Part shown: piece by piece, positions 46,151-57,490 of the stretch
How positions within the stretch are numbered: the first letter of the stretch is position 1
How the letters are laid out: each line of letters opens with the position of its first letter
From: Thelonectria olida
Lineage: Eukaryota; Ascomycota; Sordariomycetes; Hypocreales; Nectriaceae
Reading direction: 5' to 3'
DNA length: 64,000 bases
NCBI GenBank assembly: GCA_020736575.1
Contig: JAGPYM010000072.1
Span: forward strand, 1 to 64,000
Notes under the pieces: model-generated
Seen by the model: only the letters and a program-made list of their open reading frames with translations
Database searches by the model: none
Told to the model about the DNA's origin: nothing
Program-made: the position numbers and the translations under genes

Positions 46151-47959
46151 AAAATGAAAACTAATATAAAGACCGCACTCAGGTTAACGAACTAGAGAAA
46201 ACGTTTTCAAGTTAATTAAATAGAGACATAAGACACTATCGCTTACATCCAGTCATTCTCAATTTGAATAGCTCAGCTCGCCTCGGGCCGCTCCAGCGGC
46301 TCCACTCAACAGTACTTCTCAGGTGTGCTACGTGAGACCGTGCATATAGTCAGCCCATAGTGACCCTACCCTCCTTCCCCGCATTCTCCCATATATAGGC
46401 TATGCTTCCTTATATTCCGGGACCCCTTCTAGTGACTCATTCCTGTACGTCCACGGAGATGCAGGCTAAGGTGCTTGCGGTTCAGCTCAGCTCAGCCTGT
46501 CCGTTACACCCGCCACACTGATAGCATGTTTCATCTGCTCTCTCGCCCGGAACACTGACTCACTGTGCTTTGATTTACTCGAGGCTAGTGACTGTGCCTA
46601 CTGCAATATCAAACTGCGCGCAACCAGCTATCATAATGCATGCACAATCTCGAACGAAACTATTTCTCAGCCTTCCGCCACGACTGAAGCTGACGGAACA
46701 GCGGCTGGGAAACACTGCAATTGAACTCCAAAGAGCATCCCGTTTTGTAGGGCGGCACAAAAGAGGCAACAACGCCAAATACGTTTTAGGAATATGGGCG
46801 AACTTGTTATAAGGAATCGGCAGCAGCCTGCCCCTGTGACCAGCCGAGGCAGAATAAAGCACGCGGCCTTGCCTGCCACTGGCCAGCCACCGAGGAAAAG
46901 TAATCGATATTAATAACGAAAACATAATCCTCGCTGTGTCTGCCTAATAAGCTGCCAAAAGCGGCAGATGCCAATAGTTTTCGCCTGCATTGCAGGGTAT
47001 GTATGGCCTGGCGCCAGGTAAAACCCTCCAGTGACATCCGACCTCAATTTCCCGTCCCGTGATTCTAGCCCAACCTACCTACATCGTGAGGACTAGAGGA
47101 TACAAGTTCTTCAGGTTGATCTAGAAATGGGGGCTGTGCTATTGTTCTTGCCCCTCCTGGAAGCGTCTCCATCGGTTCATCTACTCTTGCTCAGATTCCT
47201 TCCTCGACCTACGGAGTAGCCAAAGGTGCCCTGGTCCGAATAGTTCTATGTTACTCAAAGATGACATTTCCCTGCCGAAACAATTATTAAGCGTTCTGTA
47301 GCTTTGCAATGATCTAGCCTGGGGTCTTCGCAGCTTTGTCCCACCATTGTGAAATAAGAGAACTTATAATAAGCCCTAAACCCTGGTCTTGATGCTGTCC
47401 TGAAGCCAGGGTACTGCCTTCCACAATGCATCCGCAGCTCCTGCTTGAGATCTTACAGGAGCAGAAGAGAAGACACATGGGGCCACAATCTGGATCCGTT
47501 GTGAGGGGCGCACTAGGAGGTTGAGGAGAGAGGCAACTAGTAAATGTGGTGCGTGTTCTGACGCGAGAGATTACGGAATTGTCATTTGAATGCTCCCGCG
47601 AAATATTCTCCCTGGAGACGCCACAGGAGCGGTGAGATGAACGGCGAACGCCATGGCGGGCTGCGTTTTTTCGGTCTGGGATGTTGAGCTCCACTCATCC
47701 TCGAAGGTCAGCGGCAGTTACAATTCCTTCTTCCAGCGGAGCGACGTCCCCCAGTCAGAGGGACGTGACTGAGGCGCTTATCCTGAGTCAAATGAAGGAT
47801 CACCACACTTTGCAGCAATTCCTGTAGAAAACCACACCTCTCCAGACCTGTAGATGAACACTAGGACGAGCAATACATCCGGTTTAGCGACAAACACCAA
47901 CCACATGTCGAATCCTGCAATCACCTGAAGTGTGAAGGCATCACGTCCTTTAAATTGCA
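46151..47959. other. Non-coding stretch of normal composition
   Basis: Short open frames occur on both strands (for example 47314-47694 minus), but none has recognisable domains, splice-supported extension or a convincing start. I see no gene, RNA gene or repeat here. The sharp change of composition near 46150 marks the edge of the transposon nest. Confidence 0.45.
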
Positions 47960-48250
47960 AAGAGGTACTATTATTATTAAAAAAGCCGATAATCTAGGCA
48001 CACAATAGAGGTCGATACAGGCCAAACCCTAGCCTTATATCTATTATAATAAGCTTCTTAATAGGGCTTACGGTTGGTCTTAAGGTGAAAGTCGCTGCCA
48101 AGTAATCCTTACTTAAGGAACCTTATTCCGGGCCTCTAATATAAAAGCACCTCTCCATCCGACCCTAGTCCGCACAACTCAACCAATAATATAACATATA
48201 ACAGCCAAAATGCCTAACTTCTTATCAATTGAACGCGATACAATCCAACT
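47960..48250 (+). repeat. Family B copy 6: unmutated head fragment with promoter and ORF start
   Basis: An almost RIP-free version of the family head. TATAAAAG lies at 48140-48147 and the ATG at 48209 opens MPNFLSIERDTIQL before homology to the other copies ends near 48250. Because the same start is visible in copy 2 (with RIP changes), the family probably encoded a protein; I do not recognise it. Confidence 0.6.
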
Positions 48251-48774
48251 AGTAACGGAAGCCGGGCAGCTACTCGCTATATATCGGGATTTGATTCGTT
48301 TGTGTTTGGCAGCTTGGTGGCCTGAGGATTTTCCCACTGGAGAGTCGGCTTTGGGTACACCTTCACCGGTCATCCTCCCATAATACACAAGGCTTCCAAG
48401 CAATTTTCAGTTGGGGCGCACTCTAGAGCGCCACATCGTTGATCTTCTGACCAGCAGCGCACTTTCAATTGGGGGTATGTAATGGGGGTATGTAATTTTT
48501 CGTTTCGTCATCTAGCCTTTCGCGCAAGTCAACACTAATCAGTTCAGCCGCACGGCATCCCAAGGATTCGAGGCATACTCGATGGCCGAAAGGTGGCTGA
48601 ATCACGGGCATGAAAGTCCCCGGAGGCAAAGCAGACGGGCTAGCTGACTGGGGATATTGCGCTCTGCTCTGCCCCTATATCAAGCAGGCCGCCAATCTTT
48701 CGTTCTTTAAACTCGGTAGGGCTTAAGACTTGGAAATTATCCCCGACAGAAAGTACTCAGCGAAGTTACCAGAC
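48251..48774. other. Upstream region of the membrane-protein gene
   Basis: Non-coding. It contains a 13-base tandem duplication, gggggtatgtaat twice at 48471-48496, and a cctatat element near 48674 that could be a core promoter. No gene is seen. Confidence 0.4.
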
Positions 48775-50834
48775 ATGCTGTCTTGGCATCGCCAGCCTCT
48801 ACTCAGCTGCCTCTTGGTAGAAGCGATCTTTTTGAGAAGTGCGATTTGTTATGATCTCGGTAAGTTCGACAAATGCAAGATTCGCATTGATCGCATCTTG
48901 AACGGCACCGAGACCTTCGGCGCAATTAACAACGACACAATCGCCCCGTTCTTGTATACTGGCCCAGTGCGGGGCATGAACATCGAGTATGCGCAGACGT
49001 CGAGAAACAGCTTCATCACGCTGACGACCCAAGGTATGTGTCGCTGAACCCTGACTAGCCGCAGCGGTGCGCTTTAGCTAATGTTCCATGGAAAAAGGCT
49101 GCAAAGTCATCTGCGAAGATCCCATCGACTGGTATTGGAAAACGGACCCCTCCCTGACCCTTGGCATCATCTCTAACTGGATCCTACCGATCATCGCGTT
49201 GCTTGCTGCCCTCCCTTACGATTCGCTCCATAAAAGGAATGCCCAGGCCCCTTGGTGTGAAGGCAGATTCTGCAGAACGGTCGGTGCGCTACTGAATTGG
49301 CTCGGCTCTCCACAAACGGTTCTCACTGCGACGCTGTTTAACATCCATCAGATTCGAAAATGCTTCCACGAAACTCTGCCATCGGGCCAAGGTATATCTG
49401 GGAATGCCTCCCTAAACCCCCTGAAGAAGGATGCATACTACGTTCTCTCTTGCATAGGCCAGTTCAAGCTTCTCCACCTGGACGACCCTGACCGGCGTTT
49501 TCTGGAAACCCTCATATATGGGCTATTTAGTCCCATGTGTAACATAATCGATGGTGAAGGGTTCCATGTCAACGGCCAACAGATGGGCGATCAGCCCACG
49601 CCAAAAGAAAAAGCCACAATATGGACCACACAACTCCTCCAGGCAATGGCATTTCAGTTGAGAATGCTGCGGCGCCGAGGTGTGTATCCGACTTTTCTCA
49701 GTATATTCCTCTTCTTCATCGCCTATGCTGTCTCTCTCGTGCTGGCATTTGCCGCCCACTCTGTCGCATTCGGTATCCTGATCAGCTGGTTTCCGCTTCT
49801 TGTCTTGTTCTCCGTTCTCGACCGAAATCCCGTTTCTGCAGATCGAAGCCAGTGAGTTTTAGCCCCCCATAGGGCCGCCATCCCAGAGTGCAGCTTACTG
49901 AGGTGTTCGTATGTAGGAGACTCATCTCTCGCTGGATGTGGAATGTGGAGGCGGAAGGCAATGGGTGGACAGCCCGAATCGGCCAGAACATCCAAATTGG
50001 TGGTCTCAAATGAGAGAGGACGCATCCTGGAAAGAACGTGGTGCTCAACAGACCAGCTTTGACAGGTACATCTCCGACTTCGTGGGACAAGGAAGGCAGA
50101 TCGGGTACGACGGGCTACCATACGCCGTTCTAATCAGCGTATACGATAACCCCGGAGTCAATCGCCGGATGCGGCCGCTCAGGACCATTATCGATCAATC
50201 CATTAGGCGCCTCAACGGTCACCGTCCTGGATCCTGGTGGGTGCTATCCGTAATCTCGCTAGCGCTCGTCTGGCTGGAAATTGGAATGGCTTTTATGATC
50301 TCATACAACATCCCAACCGTCGGTATTGGCTGTAGATCAGCGTCGTACCTTGTCTATGGCTGCCTCAGCAGCTTATCCTGGTTGATCCATTTGCTCCCCT
50401 GGTTCGGTAGTCCGGGAACAAAAAGGAAGGCAGTATGCCATTTCCTCTGCTTGTTGTCAACGCTGACTCTCTTCTTCATCATTTTCGCCGCCGTAAGTTC
50501 ATCTTTTTGCATTTCCCCCACATGACCTCGCGGTATATGGACTGATGCCATGGCCCCCCGTCCACAGTTCAGCGGGGTTCTGAAGAACTGCCTGTGTAGA
50601 GGCGGATTAAGCGGCTACCTGTATTTCGAAAATTCTCAATTCTATAGGAACAAGGACCACTTTGACGTCGCGAAGTGGTGGTGGGCGGCCGCCATTGTCG
50701 GGGCTCTTCCCATATTCGGTAGCTTTCTCGCGGCGGTATTCTTACTAATGAAACTGAAGTCTTTATGGCAAGCATCCGAGCAGGGCAATCCAGAAATAAT
50801 GGATGCCGAGGTGGATATGCAATGGCTGATTTGA
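48775..50834 (+). CDS. Fungal multi-pass membrane protein, unknown function
   Basis: The start ATG is at 48775 and opens a probable signal peptide (MLSWHRQPLLSCLLVEAIFL). Introns are inferred at 49034-49097, near 49856-49916, and 50493-50567. A lumenal N-terminal domain with several Cys is followed by hydrophobic segments near 49170-49215 (SNWILPIIALLAALP), 49700-49815 (two), 50245-50305, 50335-50400 and 50455-50492, and a last one at about 50685-50745 before a short acidic tail. I recognise no family. Joining the exons near 49916-49955 is not clean: the frame that opens ISRWMWNVE stops soon, while the frame needed downstream (RQWVDSPNRPEHPNWW) starts one base off. Either the splice site differs from my choice or there is a one-base frameshift. 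Confidence 0.55.
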
Positions 50835-51455
50835 GCTTTTGCATTTGTATCTGGCTGATCTAAGAGGGCGAGGTCGAGAACGTCTCAGATATTCCTCAAT
50901 TTTCAGTTACTGTAAAGGCAAAGGTCTGGTCAAATGTAATGACCTGGTGTGTCAAGCAATAGCTGCATCGTCTTTTGGAGCCTCGGTACTTGTGGCATGG
51001 AGTAGGTGCCCGTTTCGCCCAAAGTGGAACGGAGAGCCTCGCAGTATGTAGTTTAGGTCACTTTCAACAAAACCAACTTGATCAGCAGCGTAAAACCCCA
51101 ATTTGAGAAATGATGCTTGAGAAAGTAAGTGCCTCGGCTCTATAATGGTACTGTATCCTCCCAAGCTACCTACTACGAGTCCACTGGTAGTTTGGCTAAA
51201 TTACTAATTGTCTGTTTATTTAGAGTAGCTAATTAAGATACTAGGCCGGCTAAGTATGATACTAACAGGAGTCGTAAGTAATTACTTTTAAAGTACTATT
51301 TAATTAAACTTATACTTTTTATAATAATTTCTATATACTCTTTCTTTTTTTAAATATGTTTTATAAAGTATTAGTATATGAGTTAGTTTTCCATTTTTTA
51401 AAAATAAAATATTTAAGTAGTTTTTATTTAACTTTTTAATAAAGTATATAGGGAA
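50835..51455. other. Gap with a short A+T-rich island
   Basis: 50835-51180 is ordinary non-coding DNA. About 51200-51450 is A+T-rich and RIP-like, and it ends exactly where the ABC-transporter fragment begins, so it is probably the insertion or breakpoint that removed the 5' half of that gene. Confidence 0.5.
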
Positions 51456-52917
51456 ACTCAGAGAGCTGCGGTACTTTGACGTGACATCCCGCTCACCACT
51501 GCTCGCTTTCCTCCAGGAGGCTGGGAGTTAACATCTTTTGTTCCATACTCACGGCTTGGTTGGTACTAGTCTCAAGCAGTTCCAGAAGAAGCTGGAGAGC
51601 AACCTCCGTGCGCTTTTTTCTCTATCGCGTATTGATCTCTGGTTCGGCGTCAGGCTGGAGCTCTTATCAATTGTGTTTCAACTTTTGGCTCTGGGTGCGA
51701 TGCTGGTTGCTTCTGTTTCGCCCAGCGCGCTTGGCTTTGTCATGACTTATGCCTTTCAAGTCACCGTCACGCTCAGCAATATTGCAAGATTCACTGCTCA
51801 ATTTGAGGCGGATGCTGTCTCCCTTACTCGAATCAACCAGTACTCTCAAGCAATCCATAGCGAAAAGACACTCCTTGACGGCACCGAAACCTCTGCTTCT
51901 CCAGCAATCCAAGCCCAGCCATCGTTGGGAAAAGTCGATTACAAATCCGTGAGCGCGACTCACAGGCCTGGACTTCCCCTGAGCCTTGACTCTGTCAGCT
52001 TTGCCGTCAAATCGGGGGAGAAGGTGGCGGTGGTTGGGCGGAGCGGAGCAGGCAAGTCTTCGGCGATATCCTGCTCGTTGCGCATGATGGAGCAGACATC
52101 GGGACAGATTCTCATCGACGATGTTGACTTCGCGGCGGTTGACTCCGTTAAGCTGCGTGGAAGCATTACTCTTATCCCTCAGAAACCAGTCATATTTTCC
52201 AGCTCTGTTCGCCAGAATATTGACCCTCTAGGTTTGAAGGACGATGAAGAAATTATGGCTGCTTTGGAGACTTCGAGAGCCTTGCCAATCGTCCGCAAAC
52301 TGGCCAAGGGCAACGGGGCTCGGGATGAGGTATCACAATCGGCACTCAACATACAAATCGATGGCAGGTGCGTCTTAATTTCTTGGTCAAACGTATTAGA
52401 ATACTTACTAATGTCTTCGTCTTCACAGGACTACCTTGTCGACAGGAGAGATCCAACTATTAGCGCTGACTCGGGCCATGCTCCAAGACTCTCAGCTTCT
52501 GGTTCTGGACGAAGGTGAGCCCAACCGCATTACATGAAGGTAAACCGCACAAGACAACTGACGACATCTTCCACGATCAGCGACATCAGCAATGGACGCG
52601 CCGACCGAGAGCTTCGTGCATGAAACCCTCTTTGAGAAATTTCCCAACACTACTATCATCGCCGTCATGCACAGACTTGGCCTGCCTGTAAGAATTCCCA
52701 TCTCCCTTTCCTGTGGCCAAAGGCTGTTTTCTTTGCGGTTCGAAGGCTGATGACGACCTAGCTTCACTATGACAAGATTCTCGTCCTCGACGAAGGGAGA
52801 GTGTCCGCCTTCGATACCCCCATCGCGCTGTTGAATCGCTCTGAGGGACTATATCACTCCATGTTGAAAGATGCTAGGCTAATAGGACGCGCTCGAGAGA
52901 TATTTGGAAACCCTTAG
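51456..52917 (+). pseudogene. ABCC-type (MRP) transporter, C-terminal fragment
   Basis: Only the end of a full-size ABC transporter remains: part of the second membrane domain (FDVTSRSPLLAFLQE near 51480, then FGVRLELLSIVFQLLALGAM) and the complete second nucleotide-binding domain. The latter has Walker A GRSGAGKSS near 52040, a Q-loop IPQKP near 52180, signature LSTGEIQ, Walker B LLVLDEATSAMD and the switch His in AVMHRLG. Introns at 52368-52428, 52515-52580 and 52688-52761 restore one frame to the stop at 52915-52917. A TAA near 51530 and a frame change there separate the first segment. The N-terminal half of about 900 residues is absent, replaced by A+T-rich DNA. An ATG at 51538 could still start a half-size product, but this is most likely a relic. 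Confidence 0.75.
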
Positions 52918-53030
52918 TCCATGTGACAAGTAGCTCACTCAATGGCGAGTCGAGTCTGGCCATTCTGAGATAGGTAATCGCAGAATACCAATTGACTAAT
53001 TAAGAACCCCGATTGACAATCTAAATAGTA

Positions 53031-54327
53031 CTAGCTAATACCATTTGACGCTTCAATTGATGGGAAAAAGGTCAGGCTTCCAATTACCATGGCTTCCGTT
53101 CCCGTCTTGAGTGTCGGCTCGACAGCTGGCGCAAAGGGGCTGTGGTTCATGGGCACACCGTCGAGACTACCCTCTTAATCACGCCGCTCCCAGTCATTAA
53201 CATCGTATCCCCCAAAAAACCAGAAACAGTAGCGTCTGTTGATAGCAAGAGCCAAGTTGTTGAAAATCTTCATTGGCTGGGATCAGAGCCATATCGGGGT
53301 CGAACCTATCCCCGAAATGTTGGCGGAAGGTTTGGCTTAGACGGGACGTGACTTCTTGATCATTGAATATAGTCGAAGTTGAGACGGTTGATGTGAACTC
53401 GGGCTCTCTTGGACTTGCAGATGCCGCACATTCAGAGTGAACAATCCTCTTAACGGTCTTGAGGATAATGTCCCGATACACCGGATCAACGCTCCGAGTG
53501 TTGACTTTCAGCACCGCCTCCTGGCTGATGATGTCCTCAGCAGTCCCAACATTCAGCGCACCGACAGTGACAACAGCGAGTTCTCCGGGTGGAACTTCTC
53601 GGCTGACTATAGTTTACAAGCGAAGAACGATAGAACTGGCCAATACCACAGGGTCAACAGTCCGGTGGGGAGCGCTGCCGTGTCCTCCACGCCCAAAGAC
53701 CTTGATCACCAAGCCATCGGTGGCCGTTATAATGGGACCCGGCCGGACAGCAACAGACCCTACCTTCTCCCAGTGTGCATGCTGGCCGAGGACTACATCA
53801 GGTACTGGACAACCAATGGTCTTGAAGAGGCCAGCTTCCACTATAGCTTTTGCTCCAGCCCCCTTCTCCTCGGCTGGTTAGAAGAGGAAGACTACGGTGC
53901 CGCTCCCGTGCTGACGCGCCGAGACAAGGACATCTGCCGCCGCAAGCATAGCTGTCACATGCATATCGTGTCCGCAGGCATGCATAACCGGCTGGAGATC
54001 CCCCCTGTCATCAACCATCTTCCTCTTGCAAGCGTAGCTCACGCCACTAATCTCCTCACCTGGCAGCCCGTCTATGTCGGCGCGTAAAAGCACGGTTGCT
54101 CCGGTTCCGTTTGAAAGAATCGCGATCAAGGCAGTGCCCGCAATACCCGTCCTTATGTCAAGGTCCGGCGAGATTGCATGCAGGGTTTGGGCGACTGTTG
54201 CTGCTGTCTCTTGTTGTTGCCAGGAGAGCTCAGCGTTTGCGTGTAGATGTTTATAAAGATTCTCGTAAACCACGTAGTCAGGTTCGTGGCCTTCGAAGAC
54301 CTTGTCGAATACGGATGAAGAAGGCAT
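53031..54327 (-). pseudogene. M20 metallopeptidase/amidohydrolase pseudogene
   Basis: An M20D-type amidohydrolase (IAA-amino-acid hydrolase/HmrA family), readable over nearly its whole length from ATG 54327 to a tail ending near 53031. Metal-site motifs are present: HACGHDMHVTA near 53960, PAEEKGAGA after it, GQHAHWEKVG, and the GRGGHGSAPHRTVDP dimerisation/catalytic segment near 53660; the tail FWFFGGYDV and NHSPFAP remains. The gene is broken by three in-frame TAA codons at 53878-53880, 53614-53616 and 53175-53177, each readily derived from CAA, and by a frameshift near 53225. CAA-to-TAA is the CpA change made by RIP. No introns are needed. The enzyme would hydrolyse amide-linked amino acids; as it stands it is inactive. 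Confidence 0.85.
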
Positions 54328-54834
54328 TTTGTAATTGGGCTATGCGGCTACGTAACTCGTTTGTGATAAAAAGGAGGAGAAGATAATAAATACTGCTCGA
54401 ATGAGTTATGACTGTAGTCGACGGCTGCACTTATTATTTCAGCTCCTATAGCAATAAGTAAAGGAGGATAGAATTACCTAGTTAGGCAAGAGGGTGACAA
54501 CCACTTTGAGGACTTGATTGATATGAGAGGTATTGCCTCAATTTTGTACTTGCACGCGTCTTTTTCCCTATTGATTAAGTATAATTCAGTCGGGTCTCTT
54601 ATGGGTCAAATTAGACAAGACATCTACCCTAAGGCAGCAAGGTACAGGTAAGCACGTACCTAGAACTTACTACTGTGTAAGGTAGTACCTTCGCTATCTC
54701 GGTACTTGTACTTCGTACTTAAGTAGATCCATGCTTTGATCCTTCGGATAAACAATTCTACGCCGGCGTCCTCTTATGTTATTTCAATCAGTTGCCAACA
54801 GTCCAAGTCATGAATCCGCATCTGAACCGCGACG
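54328..54834. promoter_or_regulatory. Intergenic region between divergent genes
   Basis: About 500 bases between the M20 pseudogene and the Cys-rich gene, which point away from each other. No coding or repeat feature is seen. Short repeated tacct/gtacttg runs occur near 54650-54720. Confidence 0.35.
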
Positions 54835-56803
54835 ATGGCAGAGGATGAGGACTTGGTGCCGTGGTACTGCATCACAGAGGCCCGGTGCAGGCTGTGCCAG
54901 TTCGCACTGAACGACAATGAGCTAGTTTACGCAGGTATGGCGCTGCTCTGCTAGCCCTCGAATGCTATCACTAACCTACGCGTCTCCTTCCAGATGTTGG
55001 CGATGATCGCGTTTCGGGCGAATTCGAGTTTCAACACTCACGGTCCACTTACGACGAGGACCTAGACATCAACATTCACCTGTGTCGCCATGACAAGTGC
55101 CGGGATCGCACCAACACCGTGTGCTTCCACTCCCGCTGCTACGAATTCTCCTCGTATTCAATCACTCCAGCATTCCTGGCCGCTACCAAGTATGCCTTTG
55201 TCCCACCCGCCCACGAAGAGCGACGGCGAGCCGACTATATCCAGCGGGCTTTAGCCCAAAACCTGCAACTGATGACCGACTGGCCCCGGGAGCTCCCCCT
55301 CGAGCTGTGGCTAATGGTTGCTGAGCCTCTGATCCCAGATTGCGCCGTTCTCAGCACCAAGGAGCTGGTGCACCGTACTGATACCATTGGCGATTCTGTG
55401 CTAGACCTGACCCTGCCAGTATACGCAACATTCGTCAAAATAGACGGCAGATACTACGTCCGACGTTTGCTGAACGCACTCGGGACTCAGGATAGCAAAC
55501 AAGTGTGCCTTTTCCTGCCGGGTCGAACCGAGAAGCAAGGGCGCGACGATGGCGATGAAGGCAAAGATTTGTTCGTGGCAGAAGATCACGTTGGGATCCG
55601 TCAAGTCATCTTTGTCTCGCCTGGCCGCCGTGACGAATGGTGCCGTAGCCATCCCAGTGTCCCTGGCGCTTGGTGGAAACACATTCCCCGCGAGGACATT
55701 CCCTCTGCCGTCGCCATAGAGACCAACGTAGGTGATCATGCTCAAGGACAGGCCCAAGTCTAACACCCCAACAGGGCCTAATAGTCAAGAACATTCACTG
55801 TGTCCTGGAAAGCCCTATCGCCGGAGAATCTCGTATCGGCTGGCAAGTCCCAGTCCCATTTCCTCCCCCTGTAGTCAACCTCTTGACGCCCAAAACACTA
55901 CGAAAGGACTCGGCCGGGCTCAGAATGCGCTTCTTCGATTGCAATTATCCTGATATCATCGGATATTCTGTCGCAACCGATGGAGCGGAGGTCTTAGCAA
56001 TGACGTCCCATAGACAAGGTCAAAAGCCGGACAGGGGGTTGTACAATGAGGTGACCTCAGGCATTTGCTTTTGGATGTACATGCCGATGAACCAGAACGA
56101 GTATCTCACTGAAATATGCAGGCGGGCTGGTCGTTTAATTATGGACGTCCAGGTTGTCGGGATCACAGTATGGAGCATCGTTTTCTTCCCCTCTCGTCCC
56201 ATACTAACCTTTTATCAGCTCTCGACAAGCCAAGGACGAACCGCCCTCTTTGGGTTGTATGCACACGAAAACGTCGATTTTCAACGTGTGGCTACCCTCC
56301 CGCGTGAGCCATGTCGAGTCTACTTTAATAACCCCGAAGGTACTCGTGGTAAACACAGTATTGACTTCGTTGCTTTTGATCAAGGCACTGCTGTTCCGAC
56401 CGTCGCGGAGCCAGGTAGGTCAGCTGGCCCAGATGTGCTGCCGGAGGTGCCCCAATCTCTCTCAACACCCCCTTACACGCAAAGTAATGAGATATGGCTT
56501 CATTCGTCGTGCTCTATGTTTGGGGTGGTTGAAGTTCATCCCTGCGTTAATGCCACGTCTATGTATCGGCCGGTGATGGGGATGCTCCTTCATTACGCCG
56601 ATGGTTATCGCGAAAGTATAGGCCAGTTTCGCCTAGATTGGGTCGTTGAGCCTATTGTGGTTGCCGAGCCAGACAAGCTGTACTTTTGCGGTAAACGAAC
56701 CAAGAAGTCATGGAGTTATGTGGCATTTGTCACAACTGAGGTTCCGGCCAGTCGAGCACAAAGTCGTTGGCTTGACGTCAGCCGGGCCGGCACGTTGGAA
56801 TGA
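54835..56803 (+). CDS. Fungal Cys-rich (zinc-ribbon-like) protein, unknown function
   Basis: An intact gene. The start is the ATG at 54835; introns are inferred at 54935-54993, 55728-55774 and probably 56168-56218 (the last is 51 bases and in frame, with an actaac branch site, so it might be retained). Length is 603 codons, or 620 with retention. The N-terminus has paired cysteines (CRLCQF near residue 18, then CRHDKCRDRT and FHSRCYEF about 60 residues later), looking like a small zinc-binding fold. Next comes DWPRELPLELWLMVAEPLI, which resembles an F-box helix. The rest is beta-rich with SQGRTALFGLYA and no known motif. Proteins of this build are a large uncharacterised family in ascomycetes, possibly substrate adaptors; that role is speculative. 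Confidence 0.7.
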
Positions 56804-56889
56804 TGGTTCTCGTCTCGGAGCAGCGTTTTATCTTACAACAATATCCGCCTGATTTAGTGTCAAGGAGCTGAATTGCAAAAACATTCTAA

Positions 56890-57220
56890 TTAACTAACCC
56901 TAATGCCAGCCAAATGTAACTTGCCGTTCAATTCTAATTTACACAATATCAATACTACATCGGGATAGCCAACCATCTGCGCAATCTTCCCACGGCTGAA
57001 GTACATGGTCTTCTTACCACGGAACATCCAGATCTTGTCTCCCCGATACCTCCCTGACTCCCACTGTTCCTTCCAAGTATTCTTCTTCATCCCTTTGATG
57101 TCATAGAACACGAATTGGTCAGCAGAGAAGGTGTGCGAGACCTTCTCGACTGTGACCTCAACATACCGGCCACCGCTCCCATCGCTGTTGTCGTCGCTAA
57201 CGCGAGATGGACCAGCCGTT
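56890..57220 (-). CDS. Small unknown ORF, 5' end unresolved
   Basis: An open frame on the minus strand from about 57220 to the stop at 56890, with protein-like composition (RYVEVTVEKVSHTFSADQF, then FRGKKTMYFSRGKIAQMVG). A hydrophobic stretch (VLTVACLIFLAIG) is encoded just upstream in another frame and may be joined by an intron at about 57197-57241, but the phases did not agree in my reading. I recognise no family. It could be a small membrane-anchored protein or a decayed gene. Confidence 0.3.
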
Positions 57221-57490
57221 TACTTGTTAACAAGGCCCTACCTATCGCCAAGAAAATGAGACAGGCAACTGTGAGGACGTAGCCAAGGCCTTCATTAGTC
57301 TACCCATGTTCGCTTCGTTTGTTTCCATGCCCATATTAAGGAGCTCAGTCAGGCCATACATATAAGTATCAAATAATAAAAGTAATCATGTCGCCTAGCT
57401 GTAACCCAGTTGCTAAATAACTCCACTTCAATCTCGCCCAAATAGTAAAGAAGCTTTAGTGTAAATGGGAAGACGCAGCCCTTACTCAGA

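Noticed and set aside
46570..47037. Several overlapping open frames next to the transposon nest
   Set aside because: No recognisable domain, conflicting strands and no splice support.
48471..48496. 13-base tandem duplication gggggtatgtaat
   Set aside because: Too short and isolated to support a function; recorded only within the spacer entry.
53437..54087. 216-codon plus-strand open frame
   Set aside because: It is antisense to the M20 pseudogene, whose minus-strand frame has clear enzyme motifs.
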